Assembly (NCBI GenBank): GCA_965243285.1
Contig: OZ251537.1
Location: 186,001 to 250,000 of the forward strand
Direction: 5' to 3'
Length of the DNA stretch: 64,000 nt
DNA from: JAHRAW01 sp965243285
GTDB lineage: Bacteria; Pseudomonadota; Gammaproteobacteria; Arenicellales; Poriferihabitantaceae
Under the pieces are notes generated by a model, which searched no databases, was not told the origin of the DNA, and saw nothing but the letters and a program-made list of their open reading frames with translations. Positions 52,962 through 62,815 of this stretch are shown here, piece by piece. The stretch's first letter is position 1. Every line of letters begins with the position of its first letter. Position numbers and translations under genes: made by a program.

Positions 52962-52970
52962 GTGTACATA

Positions 52971-53010
52971 TATATGTAGGTCGCCGATACATGTACATAT
53001 ATATGTATAT
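52971..53010. repeat. Palindromic GTACATATATATGTA motif pair
   Basis: TGTACATATATATGTA occurs twice here (near 52973 and 52992) and a shorter form near 53145, in the 242-base gap between the ATPase and the binding-protein gene. The same AT-palindrome occurs near 10190 and 10219 and inside the aroA insertion. Confidence 0.7.
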
Positions 53011-53203
53011 CCATCTCGATAATTCGCGTGAGATTCGCGAAAAATCCGCCGCCCAAAAATCATCCCCATTAAAAAACGACGGTTTTCGATAATCCGCATC
53101 AAAATTCTGCCCTATTGAAACGAAAATAACCGCTCGCGCCACCTGTACATATATGTATATCACCTGAAAATTCGCTCAAAAACCCAACCTCCCTAAATCC
53201 AAC

Positions 53204-55165
53204 ATGACCCGCCCACCCCGCATGTCGTCGTGTCTGCCAATCATTTTGGCGGTGGCGTGGTTGCCCTTTGCCGCCGCTGCGGCCGATACCTCCCCGACCG
53301 ATAGCACCGATAGCGCCGCGGTCGATAGCCATCAAACCTATATCGAACCGCCCTACCTCGTAGCGCGAGTCGCCGCTGGCGAGTTGCCGCCGGTGGCGAT
53401 GCGCTTGCCGCAGCAGCCGGCCCAAGCGCGCCTCGCGGCGGCCGGCGATGACCGTCGCGCCGGGCAATACGGCGGCGCCATGCGGCTGTTGATGGGTAAA
53501 TCCAAAGACATCCGCATGATGATGGTGTATGGCTATGCGCGGCTGGTCGGCTATGATGATGAGTTGCGCCTGACGGCGGATTTGCTGGCGCGGTATGAGG
53601 TGCGCGAGCAACGAGAATTCACCCTGCACCTGCGACGCGGGCATCGCTGGTCGGATGGGGCGGCGTTTACCAGCGAGGATTTTCGCTATTATTGGCAAGA
53701 TATCGTCAATAACGCCGATTTATATCCCTTCGGGCTGCCCAAGCAACTGCTGGTGGATGGCCAGCCGCCGCGGGTGGAATTTCTCGATTCCCACACCGTG
53801 CGCTATACCTGGGCGCGCGCCAATCCGTATTTTCTGCCGGCGTTGGCCGGCCCGCGGCCGTTGTTTTTGTACGCCCCGGGGCATTATTTGCGCCAGTTTC
53901 ACGCCGACTATCGCCCGGCGGATGAACTCGCCGCGCAAGTCGCCGCCGCCGGGGCGCGCAACTGGGCTGGGCTGCACCATCGCCGCAACCATCCCTATAA
54001 AAACGATAATCCAGCGCTGCCGGTGTTACAACCGTGGGTCAATACCACGCGCCCGCCGTCCGAGCGTTATGTGTTCGCGCGCAACCCGTATTACCACCGC
54101 GTAGACGGCCACGGGCGGCAGCTGCCGTACATCGACGAGGTGGTGGTGAATATCGTCAGTTCCAGTTTGGTGGCGGCCAAAACCGCCGCTGGCGAGGCCG
54201 ATTTGCAGGGGCGCTACCTGCGCCTCGATAATTACACCTTTTTGAAGGCTGGCGAAAGCCGCAACGATTTCGCGGTGCGTTTGTGGCGCGCCGGCAATGG
54301 CTCGCAACTCGCCATTTATCCGAATCTGAACCACAATGATGCGGTGTGGCGCAAATTGGCGCGCGATGTGCGTTTTCGCCGCGCTTTATCGATGGGCGTC
54401 AATCGCGCCGAAATCAACCAAGTCATCTATTTTGGCCTCGCCGCGCAAGCGCAAAACACCGTGCTGCCGGAAAGCCCCTTATCCAAACCGGCGCACCACA
54501 GCGCGTGGAGTCAATACGACCTCGCCCACGCCAACCGCCTGCTGGACGAACTGGGGCTAGCGCGCGAAGGCGGCGGCTTGCGGCGCATGGAAAACGGCGA
54601 ATCGCTGGAAATCGTGCTGCAAACCGCCGGCGAAAGCACCGAGGAGACCGATATATTGGAACTCATTGGCGACAGCTGGCTGAAACTCGGCATCAAACTG
54701 CACACCAAACCCTCGCAGCGCGAGGTATTTCGGCAACGCGTATTCGCCGGCGAAGCCATGATGACGATGTGGGGCGGCATCGACAACGGCACCCCCACGG
54801 CCGACATGAGCCCGCAAGAATTCGCCCCCACCAGTCAAACCCAACTGCAATGGCCAAAGTGGGGGCAACACTATGAATCATCGCAACGCGCCGGCGAACC
54901 GCCCGACCTGCCCCAAGCGGTCGCCCTATTAAACCTCTACCATCGCTGGAGCCGCGCCACCACCACCGAAGCGCGCCAAAACATCTGGCAGCAAATGCTA
55001 ACCATCCACGCCCAAGCGGTATTCAGCATCGGCCTAATATCCGGCGTACCGCAACCGGTAGTGGTCAGCAACCGCCTACAAAATGTCCCCGACACCGCCA
55101 CCTATAGCTGGCTGCCGACGGCGTATTTCGGAGTTTATCGTCCGGATACTTTTTGGTTTGATTGA
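53204..55165 (+). CDS. Periplasmic solute-binding protein, family 5 (peptide type)
   Basis: 653 residues. A signal peptide (CLPIILAVAWLPFAAAAA) precedes the family 5 domain: LTADLLARYEVREQREFTLH, LRRGHRWSDGAAFTSEDFRY, and VRFRRALSMGVNRAEINQVI. It captures peptides or similar solutes for the ABC permeases downstream. The TGA is followed after ten bases by an R-M module before the permease genes, so the natural operon has been split. ATG at 53204. Confidence 0.9.
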   Translation: MTRPPRMSSCLPIILAVAWLPFAAAAADTSPTDSTDSAAVDSHQTYIEPPYLVARVAAGELPPVAMRLPQQPAQARLAAAGDDRRAGQYGGAMRLLMGKSKDIRMMMVYGYARLVGYDDELRLTADLLARYEVREQREFTLHLRRGHRWSDGAAFTSEDFRYYWQDIVNNADLYPFGLPKQLLVDGQPPRVEFLDSHTVRYTWARANPYFLPALAGPRPLFLYAPGHYLRQFHADYRPADELAAQVAAAGARNWAGLHHRRNHPYKNDNPALPVLQPWVNTTRPPSERYVFARNPYYHRVDGHGRQLPYIDEVVVNIVSSSLVAAKTAAGEADLQGRYLRLDNYTFLKAGESRNDFAVRLWRAGNGSQLAIYPNLNHNDAVWRKLARDVRFRRALSMGVNRAEINQVIYFGLAAQAQNTVLPESPLSKPAHHSAWSQYDLAHANRLLDELGLAREGGGLRRMENGESLEIVLQTAGESTEETDILELIGDSWLKLGIKLHTKPSQREVFRQRVFAGEAMMTMWGGIDNGTPTADMSPQEFAPTSQTQLQWPKWGQHYESSQRAGEPPDLPQAVALLNLYHRWSRATTTEARQNIWQQMLTIHAQAVFSIGLISGVPQPVVVSNRLQNVPDTATYSWLPTAYFGVYRPDTFWFD

Positions 55166-55175
55166 CCAGCGCAAC

Positions 55176-55952
55176 ATGAGCGACATTAACCTATTTAGCA
55201 GCGTGCAACTGAACCCGTCCAATCGTCATGAGCTAGCGAGCATCCGACAGCGATATTACATGTTACCGATGTTGCAGCTATATCAAAGCACTGTCGAGCA
55301 AGTGGGTTTGCCATGCGCGGTCGATCATCTGAACGACATCATGCGTCAAGGGCAAAACATGGTGGAAACATTGTTGGTGGCGCGCAAAGAAGCGGGGGAA
55401 ATTAGGGATGTGGCACAAGCACGCAAGAGCGTCGCCGGCAACGCATTTCAAGCGCTCGTATTTTGTGCGCTTGCGTCGTTGCAAGCAGCGAAGTTAATTC
55501 CTGCACACTTAATTTTCACGCTGAAGACACAAAATAACTCACGCCTTGGCGGTAGCGTCATTCATGTCGGCCCTGAAAAAATTAAACCTGATGTCGATTT
55601 ACTGATATATTCTGAAGCGGACGTCAATGCGCCGATTTGTATTTATTCTCTAAAAACATCATTGCGTGAAAGGGCCGGACAAACCCATCGCTGGAAAGTT
55701 TTGCTGGACATTGTTACTGCCGAAAATTGCCATTCTATTAAGCAAAAATATGACTTGAAATACGATGGTAGCACAAATTTTTTGATGGCCATGATCACCA
55801 CTAATTTTTATGATGAAATTATGAACCCTCAACAAAAAGGGCTGTTGCGTTTCTTTGATTATGTCTATTTGACCAAGCCTGGCGATTTTGCCGCGCCGGT
55901 AATGCGTTTTTCTCGCATTGTGCGCGATTTGGAGGCGATTTATGGCGACTAA
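55176..55952 (+). CDS. Putative type II restriction endonuclease, BsaWI-like (R-M system 2)
   Basis: 258 residues from the ATG at 55176, ten bases after the binding-protein stop. KPDVDLLIYSEADVNAPICI then YSLKTSLRERAGQTHRWKVL fits the PD-(D/E)xK nuclease core with Ser-Leu-Lys in the last position, as in the BsaWI/Cfr10I group. This resemblance is recalled, not tested. The downstream gene is a DNA methyltransferase that overlaps its end by 11 bases. Codon use is less GC-biased than in the flanking transporter genes. Confidence 0.75.
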   Translation: MSDINLFSSVQLNPSNRHELASIRQRYYMLPMLQLYQSTVEQVGLPCAVDHLNDIMRQGQNMVETLLVARKEAGEIRDVAQARKSVAGNAFQALVFCALASLQAAKLIPAHLIFTLKTQNNSRLGGSVIHVGPEKIKPDVDLLIYSEADVNAPICIYSLKTSLRERAGQTHRWKVLLDIVTAENCHSIKQKYDLKYDGSTNFLMAMITTNFYDEIMNPQQKGLLRFFDYVYLTKPGDFAAPVMRFSRIVRDLEAIYGD

Positions 55953-57243
55953 TCAACCCACCGCCATGCTATCGGATGTGTCGGCAGTCTCAGAAGTTTC
56001 GAATTTATCGGAGGTCTCAGATTGGGATTTCAAAGGCGCTGATACTAAGACGTATACCCATGGTTTTCATGTCTATCCGGCGATGATGATTCCGCAGATT
56101 GCCGGGCGGTTGATCGATCTTTATGGGGGTAGGCGGATTTTGTTGGATCCGTATTGCGGCACTGGCACCTCGTTGGTGGAGGCGAATTTGCGCGGTATCC
56201 ATGCGGTGGGGAGTGATTTGAATCCGCTGGCGCGGTTGATTTCGGCGGCGAAAACTTGTCGCATGTCGGCTGCGCGCATGGTGCCGCACCTGGCGCGCAT
56301 GCGGGGTAAATTATTGGCTGGTGGGTTGGGTGATTTTTCGGCGGCGGCGCCGAGGCCGACATTTAGCAATATAGATTTTTGGTTTTCGCGCCATGTGGGT
56401 GAAAAATTAGCTGCCATTAAATGTTATATCGATGAAATTTCCGACCATGACATGCGCAATTTTTTGCTGGTGGTTTTTAGCGAAACGGTGCGCGAATGCT
56501 CATACACGCGCAATGGCGAATTTAAGTTATACCGCATGGCGCAGCGGCAGCGAGAGGCCCACGCGCCCGATGTGTTCGGCATTTTTGCGGCGAAGATGGA
56601 ACGCAATTATGCTGGCTTGCAAGCATTCACCAAAGCGGCGCGCGGCGATGCGCGAGCGCAAGTGTTCGATTTTGATTCCACGCACGAGATTCCGCCCGCC
56701 GCCGCGCCGCCGCAAAGCGTCGATATTGTCGTCACCTCGCCACCGTATGGGGATTCCGCCACCACCGTCGCCTACGGGCAATTTTCCCGCCTCGCTAATG
56801 AATGGCTTGGGTTTGAGGGCGCCGCCGCGGTCGACCGCCACCTCATGGGCGGCTGCAAGCCGAAGCAATTGCAGCCCTTAGGCGATGATGAATTGGACGC
56901 CGCCGTCGGTAAAATCAGCGCGGTGCATCACCAGCGCGCGATAGAAGTGTGCGGCTTTTACCAAGACTACCGCCGCTCCATCGGCCAAGTCGCCGCCACC
57001 ATCAAACCCGGTGGTGTTGCGTGTTATGTGGTGGGCAATCGCAAGGTTAAAGGCATCGTGTTGCCCACCCATCGCGCCACGCAATCCTACTTCGAAGAAA
57101 ATCAATTCAGCCGCGAGCGCGTTTTCATTCGCGCCATTCCAAACAAACGCATGCCATCGCGCAACAGCCCGAGCAACATACCAGGCGCTACCGACGACAC
57201 CATGTGTAGCGAGCATATCGTGGTCATGCGGAAGCTGAATTGA
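55942..57243 (+). CDS. DNA methyltransferase (R-M system 2)
   Basis: 433 residues. GGAGG seven bases before the ATG at 55942 fixes the start, which overlaps the restriction gene. SAM-binding motif I is LLDPYCGTGTSLVEANLRG (near residue 70) and catalytic motif IV is VVTSPPYGDSATT (near 264). Motif order I then IV with a long segment between fits an alpha-like amino-methyltransferase, probably N4-cytosine given SPPY. A short repeat (VSAVSEVSNLSEVSDW) sits near the N-terminus. There is no PCQ motif, so it is not a standard C5 enzyme. Confidence 0.85.
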   Translation: MATNQPTAMLSDVSAVSEVSNLSEVSDWDFKGADTKTYTHGFHVYPAMMIPQIAGRLIDLYGGRRILLDPYCGTGTSLVEANLRGIHAVGSDLNPLARLISAAKTCRMSAARMVPHLARMRGKLLAGGLGDFSAAAPRPTFSNIDFWFSRHVGEKLAAIKCYIDEISDHDMRNFLLVVFSETVRECSYTRNGEFKLYRMAQRQREAHAPDVFGIFAAKMERNYAGLQAFTKAARGDARAQVFDFDSTHEIPPAAAPPQSVDIVVTSPPYGDSATTVAYGQFSRLANEWLGFEGAAAVDRHLMGGCKPKQLQPLGDDELDAAVGKISAVHHQRAIEVCGFYQDYRRSIGQVAATIKPGGVACYVVGNRKVKGIVLPTHRATQSYFEENQFSRERVFIRAIPNKRMPSRNSPSNIPGATDDTMCSEHIVVMRKLN

Positions 57244-57310
57244 GCCGCCGAATTAAACATACTGATTACACAATTCAATTACACAATTCAATTCCATGCA
57301 GGTGAATTAA

Positions 57311-58309
57311 ATGTTCCGTTATCTCTTCAAGCGCTTGGCGCTGATGATTCCGACCTTGCTGGTGATCAGTTTCATCATCTTCGTCATCATCCAACTGCCA
57401 CCGGGCGATTATCTCGAAACCTATATCGCCGAATTGGAAAGCCAGGGCGAGTCGGTAGATCGCGAAAAAATCGAATTTTTGCGCCGCCAATATGGCTTAG
57501 ACCAGCCCTTTTTATTGCAATACGCCAACTGGGTCGGCGGCTTTTTTCACGGTGATTGGGGCTACTCCTTCGAGCATGATTTGCCGGTGCGCGAGGTGGT
57601 CGGCGACCGCATTTTGCTCACCATTTTGGTGTCGGTCATCACTATCATTTTCACTTGGGCGCTGGCTTTTCCCATCGGCATTTATTCCGCCACGCATCAA
57701 TATAGTTGGGGTGATTACGGCTTAACCTTGCTCGGTTTTATCGGCCTGGCGACGCCCAATTTTTTGCTGGCGTTGGTGATGTTGTACTTCGCCAACATTT
57801 GGTTCGGCACCTCCATCGGCGGGCTGATGGACCCGCAATATTTAGACCAGCCATGGAGTTGGGGCAAATTAAAATCGGTGCTCGAGCATTTGTGGATTCC
57901 AGTCATCGTCATCGGCACCGCCGGCACCGCCGGCATGATTCGTCGCTTGCGCGCCAACTTACTGGACGAACTGGAAAAACAATATGTGCTAACCGGCAAA
58001 GCCAAGGGCTTGCCGCCATTTAAATTGCTGATGAAATATCCGTTGCGCGTGGCGCTGAATTTCTTCATCGCCGATATCGGCAGTTTGTTGCCCAGCGTTA
58101 TTTCCGGCGCCGAAATCGTCGCCATCGTACTCTCGCTGCCGACCACCGGCCCCATGTTACTGAGTGCCTTGCAAAGCCAAGATATGTACTTAGCCGGCAC
58201 CTTCTTGATCTTTCTCGCCATGCTCACCGTGCTCGGCCTGCTGATTTCCGATTTGCTATTGGCTTGGCTCGACCCGCGCATCCGCCTGCAAGGGGAGGTG
58301 ATGCGATGA
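57311..58309 (+). CDS. Peptide-type ABC transporter permease (DppB-like)
   Basis: 332 residues, six helices. MFRYLFKRLALMIPTLLVIS, FVIIQLPPGDYLETYIAELE, then the EAA loop RANLLDELEKQYVLTGKAKG and LPSVISGAEIVAIVLSLPTT are the OppB/DppB family pattern. It works with the second permease, the fused ATPase and the binding protein, from which it is separated by the R-M module. Start ATG 57311, with AGGTG upstream. The stop overlaps the next start. Confidence 0.93.
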   Translation: MFRYLFKRLALMIPTLLVISFIIFVIIQLPPGDYLETYIAELESQGESVDREKIEFLRRQYGLDQPFLLQYANWVGGFFHGDWGYSFEHDLPVREVVGDRILLTILVSVITIIFTWALAFPIGIYSATHQYSWGDYGLTLLGFIGLATPNFLLALVMLYFANIWFGTSIGGLMDPQYLDQPWSWGKLKSVLEHLWIPVIVIGTAGTAGMIRRLRANLLDELEKQYVLTGKAKGLPPFKLLMKYPLRVALNFFIADIGSLLPSVISGAEIVAIVLSLPTTGPMLLSALQSQDMYLAGTFLIFLAMLTVLGLLISDLLLAWLDPRIRLQGEVMR

Positions 58310-59520
58310 GCGAATCTCGCCCCAATGCCACGGCCGATGCTGTGAACAACGCCACCGCCAGCGCCGCGCAAACCGAGTCGGCGCATTATGTCCGCGCCGA
58401 GGATTTCGACCCGCACTCGGTCTCCGCCCTCACCCCGGAGCAGGAAAAATATTTTTTCGCCTCGCGCCGCCAATTAATGTGGTGGAAACTCAAGCGCCAT
58501 AAAGTCGCCGTGGTGTGCGGTTTTATCTTGATGATTTTGTACGCCTCCACCTTGATTTCGGAATTCATCTCGCCCTACAACCTGCATTCGCGCGATACCG
58601 GCCACATCTACGCCCCGCCCCAAGGCGTGCATTTATTCGACCGCGGGCGCTGGGTCGGGCCCTTCGTCTATGGCTATGATTACGCCCTCAACATGGACAA
58701 CCTGCGGCGCGAATACACCGAAAACCCCGATAAAGTGCAAAAACTGCGCTTTTTCTGCCGCGGTGATTCATACCGATTTTGGGGCCAGTGGGCGATGGAT
58801 TTTCACTTCGTCTGCCCGGCGGATGGCGGCACCGTGTTCTTGTTCGGCACCGACCGTTTGGGGCGCGATATGTTCTCGCGCATCGTCTACGGGGCGCGCA
58901 TTTCACTGCTCATCGGCTTGGTCGGCATCACCGCCAGCCTGTTTCTCGGGCTGCTGCTCGGCGGCTTGGCCGGGTATTACGGCGGCTGGGTGGATGCCAG
59001 CGTGCAACGCCTCATCGAAATTTTGCGCTCGTTCCCGGAATTGCCGTTGTGGATGGCGCTGTCGGCCGTGCTGCCGGTGCGCTGGAGTCCCATATTGATA
59101 TTCTTCGGCATCACCTTAATTCTCGCGCTGCTCGACTGGACCGGCCTGGCGCGCGCCGTGCGCTCCAAACTCCTCGCCCTGCGCGAGGAGGATTACTGCG
59201 CCGCGGCCCGCCTCATGGGTGCCCGCCCGCAGCGCATCATCCGCCGCCACTTGCTGCCGGGGTTCGCCAGTCACATCATCGCCTCCGCCACCTTATCCAT
59301 CCCCGGCATGATTCTCGGCGAAACCGCGCTATCCTTCCTCGGCCTCGGCTTGCGCCCGCCGGTCACCAGTTGGGGCGTGCTGCTAAACGAAGCGCAAAAC
59401 ATGAATGTGGTGGCGCTGCACCCGTGGCTCATTTTGCCGGTGGCGCCGGTCATCATCGTCATCCTCGCCTTCAATTTCTTCGGCGATGGCTTGCGTGATG
59501 CGGCCGACCCGTATAAGTGA
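58306..59520 (+). CDS. Peptide-type ABC transporter permease (DppC-like)
   Basis: 404 residues. After a hydrophilic N-terminus, WWKLKRHKVAVVCGFILMIL begins the membrane domain. LLIGLVGITASLFLGLLLGG, YCAAARLMGARPQRIIRRHL (EAA loop) and MILGETALSFLGLGLRPPVT identify the OppC family. A long periplasmic segment (residues about 80-190) is larger than in DppC and is seen in YejE-type permeases. ATG 58306 overlaps the previous stop as ATGA. Confidence 0.93.
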   Translation: MSESRPNATADAVNNATASAAQTESAHYVRAEDFDPHSVSALTPEQEKYFFASRRQLMWWKLKRHKVAVVCGFILMILYASTLISEFISPYNLHSRDTGHIYAPPQGVHLFDRGRWVGPFVYGYDYALNMDNLRREYTENPDKVQKLRFFCRGDSYRFWGQWAMDFHFVCPADGGTVFLFGTDRLGRDMFSRIVYGARISLLIGLVGITASLFLGLLLGGLAGYYGGWVDASVQRLIEILRSFPELPLWMALSAVLPVRWSPILIFFGITLILALLDWTGLARAVRSKLLALREEDYCAAARLMGARPQRIIRRHLLPGFASHIIASATLSIPGMILGETALSFLGLGLRPPVTSWGVLLNEAQNMNVVALHPWLILPVAPVIIVILAFNFFGDGLRDAADPYK

Positions 59521-59649
59521 TGGCGTGCACAAAAATCGCGCCGCCCGCCGGGCATGATTATCGGCCCGAAGGCGGTAATATACGCCTCATTTAGGTTACA
59601 ATCACCCATCAGACGCGCTTCCACTAACCACGAAGCAGGAGTATCTCCC

Positions 59650-59919
59650 ATGACCGACAGCATTTTATCCCGCATCAGAAACACCGCCCGGCCGACGCGC
59701 TTTCGCAATTTCACCACCCCGGAAGATTTTCGCGACCGCACCTTGTTCGATGCCTTTGCCGATGCCTTCACCCCACCGGAGGATTTGCCGTTGCATATCC
59801 CTGATACGGGCTGTATGGCGCTGGTGCGCGATGCGCAGCGCCTTCGCGAAGATTACAAGCGGGCTTTCGGCATCGAAACCGCGAAAATCGCCAAACTCAA
59901 GGCGAAATCTACCATCTAA
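59650..59919 (+). CDS. Small hypothetical protein
   Basis: 89 residues starting MTDSILSRIRNTARPTRFRN, preceded by AGGAG 11 bases before the ATG. Charged and helical, no membrane segment, no family recognised. Ends eight bases before the next start, so the two are probably one transcript. Confidence 0.6.
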   Translation: MTDSILSRIRNTARPTRFRNFTTPEDFRDRTLFDAFADAFTPPEDLPLHIPDTGCMALVRDAQRLREDYKRAFGIETAKIAKLKAKSTI

Positions 59920-59927
59920 CCGCGTTA

Positions 59928-60495
59928 ATGATAGGCAAGAAATCGCGCCACCAGCCCGATGCCGATGGCTCTGGCGAGTCGGGCGAAACCGGTGGCGCGA
60001 GTAATGCGACTAATGTGAGTGATGCAGGTGAATCGCCGAAAAATATAACTTCGGCGCTGGAACAAAATACCGCTGTCGCCAGCCAGCCGATGGTGGAACT
60101 GCTGCGCAATTTGACCGACCAGCAGCGCGAAGCATTGGCGGGCTACTTGGTTGAAGAGGTTAGAACTGAGCAATCTTTCTCCGGCCCATTGCCGCTGCCC
60201 GAGCATTTTGCCGAGTACGAGCGAATTCTACCAGGCGCCGCCGAGCGCATTCTGGCCATGCCAGAAAAAGAGCAACAAATACGCGCCGACGGCCAGGCTT
60301 AAGACACTCACCAACGACAACATGCGCACCATTGGCGCATTTTTGTTAGGTATGGCGATGGTGGCGGTTGCCGGCATTGCCATTTGGAAAGGATATAGCA
60401 CCCCGGCCGTCATATTAGGGCTTTCCGGCACCTTCGCGGTATTGGGGCGACAATGGTTCGAATGGCTAAAAACCCGCGATAGGAATAATCGATAA
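59928..60495 (+). pseudogene. DUF2335 membrane protein, frameshifted
   Basis: The first frame (59928-60302) carries the DUF2335 hallmark SGPLPLPEHFAEYERILPGA then AERILAMPEKEQQIR, and stops at TAA. The predicted membrane half, MRTIGAFLLGMAMVAVAGIA and ILGLSGTFAVLGRQWFEW, is open in the next frame to 60495. The family has both halves in one protein. Either a one-base indel has broken the gene or the second half is translated separately from the ATG at 60321. The N-terminal Ser/Gly/Glu-rich region is low complexity. Confidence 0.7.
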
Positions 60496-60520
60496 CCCTC
60501 CCATCGCGCCAAAATCCCCA

Positions 60521-61462
60521 TCACAACGCCTCATCCGTCAACACCACCTCGCGGAAACGGCTCACATAGGGCTCTTGCAGAATATCCGCGGGCTGAATTA
60601 AGCACCCGCCGCGGTCATAGCAATAGGCGTAGTGTTGCGCCAATTTCACAATGGCGGCGAGTTTGGCGGCGCGCTCATGCAGCGGAAACAACGGTGCGTG
60701 CAGGGATAAGTGCATACTCGGCTTGAGGTGCGGCGGCAGGGCGATGAGCGCTTCGACCACATCGAATTCGCCGCCTTCGATGTCGATTTTCATCAAGTCC
60801 ATGCGCTCGATACCCCACCACTCGATAAAGCGCGGCAAGGTCACCGCTAACGCCGTGGCCACCTCAACGCCAGCCTCGGACCCGCTTGGCGCGGCGCGCA
60901 CCCGCGTCACGCTATCGCCGAGGCCGCTTTCGCTGCTGATGGGCACGCTGCCGTTTGTGCTGTGCAAGGCGCCGTGCAACGGCAACACATTGGCGATGCC
61001 GTTCATGCGCAGATTCCCCAGCAGGCGTTCGTAAGCGACCGCATCCGGCTCCAGGCAATACACGGTGCGGCAACGCGGCGCCGCGAATAACACGGTGGGG
61101 CCGATCCATGCGCCGACATCCACATACACCGCATCCGGCCGCAATAGTTGCTCGATAAATTGGAAAGTTTCCGCCTCCCATTGCCCGCGACCCGCTTGGC
61201 GCCAAAATTTATCGTTGCCCGGCACTAGGCGATAGCGTCTCCCGCCCAGTAGAATCGAAAAATTCGCCACATGTTGATCGCCGCCGGCTTGATCGCCGCC
61301 GGCGCGCTGGTGACGGCGGCCGGCGTACCATGCCAGCACGGCGTTTTTCACCCAATCAGGGCATATTTTAAGGGCGTGTTTGATGGTGTGTTTGAGGCCA
61401 TCTTTGATCATGTGTTTGAGTCCGACTTTGATCAAGCGCTTGATTTGACCGCTTGTGCTCAT
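60521..61462 (-). CDS. FkbM-family methyltransferase (2)
   Basis: 313 residues. AVYVDVGAWIGPTVLFAAPR (SAM motif I), VYCLEPDAVAYERLLGNLRM (acidic motif II) and MDLMKIDIEGGEFDVVEALI (DIEG) place it in FkbM. Near the N-terminus KVGLKHMIKDGLKHTIKHAL is a Gly-Leu-Lys-His repeat of about 8 residues, another in-frame expansion. It probably methylates a sugar of a surface glycan; a glycosyltransferase lies divergently next door. ATG at 61460-61462. Confidence 0.88.
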   Translation of the reverse strand: MSTSGQIKRLIKVGLKHMIKDGLKHTIKHALKICPDWVKNAVLAWYAGRRHQRAGGDQAGGDQHVANFSILLGGRRYRLVPGNDKFWRQAGRGQWEAETFQFIEQLLRPDAVYVDVGAWIGPTVLFAAPRCRTVYCLEPDAVAYERLLGNLRMNGIANVLPLHGALHSTNGSVPISSESGLGDSVTRVRAAPSGSEAGVEVATALAVTLPRFIEWWGIERMDLMKIDIEGGEFDVVEALIALPPHLKPSMHLSLHAPLFPLHERAAKLAAIVKLAQHYAYCYDRGGCLIQPADILQEPYVSRFREVVLTDEAL

Positions 61463-61541
61463 AGCGCGTTACCGAAAAGTTTGCGAGCGCGGATTGTACT
61501 CCCCGCCGATAAGCCGCCCATGCCACCGAACCTCATGCCCC

Positions 61542-62774
61542 ATGCGCAAAACCATCGCCGTCATTTTGAAGGGCTATCCGCGCCTCTCTGAAACCTTCAT
61601 CGCGCAAGAAATTCACGCCTTGGAGCGCGCCGGCATCGCCATAACGTTGTTTTCCCTGCGCCGCCCCACCGAGCAACAAACCCATCCGGTGCATCGCGCC
61701 ATCGTCGCGCCGGTGCATTATTTGCCGGAATATTTACATCGCCAGCCGCTACGCGTATGGCGCGCTTGGCGGCAGGTGCGGTGCTGGTCGTCGTACCGCG
61801 CGGCGCGAAAAATGTGGTGGCGTGATTTTACGCGCGACCGCAGTTGCAACCGACTGCGGCGCTTCGGTCAAGCCGTGACCCTGGCGGCCGAGCTGCCGGC
61901 CAATATCGAACTGCTATACGCGCATTTTTTGCATACCCCGGCCTCGGTGGCGCGCTATGCCGCGGTTTTGCGCAATATGCCGTGGAGTTGCTCGGCCCAC
62001 GCCAAGGATATTTGGACGCTGCCGGCGTGGGAAAAGCGCGAAAAACTCGCCCACTGCCGCTGGCTGACCACCTGCACCCGCGCCAATTTAGTGCACTTAC
62101 AGGCACTGACCGATGCGCCGCACAAGGTTTCGTTGAATTATCACGGCCTCAATCTGGCGTCATTTTCCGCCGCTTCGCCCCGCCAGTCACGCCGCGCCGG
62201 GGCGGCCGACGGCGTCGCCGGCGTGGTGCGCATCCTCAGCGTCGGCCGCGTCGTCGCCAAAAAGGGCTATCGCGGCTTGTTAGATGCATTGGCGGCGCTG
62301 CCGCCGGCGTTGCGCTGGCAATTCACCCACATCGGCGCCGGCCCGCTGCTGCCCGATTGCCAGCACCACGCCGCCACGCTCGGCCTCGCCGACAAAATCC
62401 GTTGGCTCGGCGCGCAATCCGGCCACGCGGTGCTGGCCCAATACCGCCGCGCGGATTTTTTCGTGCTCAACTGCCGCATCGAAGCGGACGGCGACCGCGA
62501 CGGCTTGCCCAATGTGTTGGTGGAAGCGCAAGCCCTCGCCCTGGCGGCGCTGGCCACGCGCATCTCCGGCATCCCCGAGCTCATCGAACACGATGTAAAC
62601 GGCTTGTTAGTCGCCGCCGACGACCGCCCGGCCCTCACCGCCGCCCTGCAGCGCTTAATCACCGAGCCCGCGCTACGCCACCGGCTGGGCACCGCCGGCC
62701 GCGCCGTGGTGTACGAGCGCTTCGACATGACCGACAATTTTCGCCAACTCTTGGAAAAAGTGACCGACGGCTGA
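61542..62774 (+). CDS. Family 4 glycosyltransferase
   Basis: 410 residues from the ATG at 61542. MRKTIAVILKGYPRLSETFI begins the GT4-type fold, RILSVGRVVAKKGYRGLLDA starts the C-terminal domain and DGLPNVLVEAQALALAALAT with its E-x7-E-like segment is the donor-site motif. It probably transfers a sugar in surface polysaccharide synthesis. The stop is 42 bases from the convergent panB stop. Confidence 0.9.
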   Translation: MRKTIAVILKGYPRLSETFIAQEIHALERAGIAITLFSLRRPTEQQTHPVHRAIVAPVHYLPEYLHRQPLRVWRAWRQVRCWSSYRAARKMWWRDFTRDRSCNRLRRFGQAVTLAAELPANIELLYAHFLHTPASVARYAAVLRNMPWSCSAHAKDIWTLPAWEKREKLAHCRWLTTCTRANLVHLQALTDAPHKVSLNYHGLNLASFSAASPRQSRRAGAADGVAGVVRILSVGRVVAKKGYRGLLDALAALPPALRWQFTHIGAGPLLPDCQHHAATLGLADKIRWLGAQSGHAVLAQYRRADFFVLNCRIEADGDRDGLPNVLVEAQALALAALATRISGIPELIEHDVNGLLVAADDRPALTAALQRLITEPALRHRLGTAGRAVVYERFDMTDNFRQLLEKVTDG

Positions 62775-62815
62775 ATTTAACCCACCTCTATAGCGCTCAA
62801 TCCCGCCCCAACATT

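Noticed and set aside
58779..59498. 239-residue plus-strand frame inside the second permease gene
   Set aside because: Arg/His-rich shadow frame of a GC-rich gene; the permease frame has all the family motifs.
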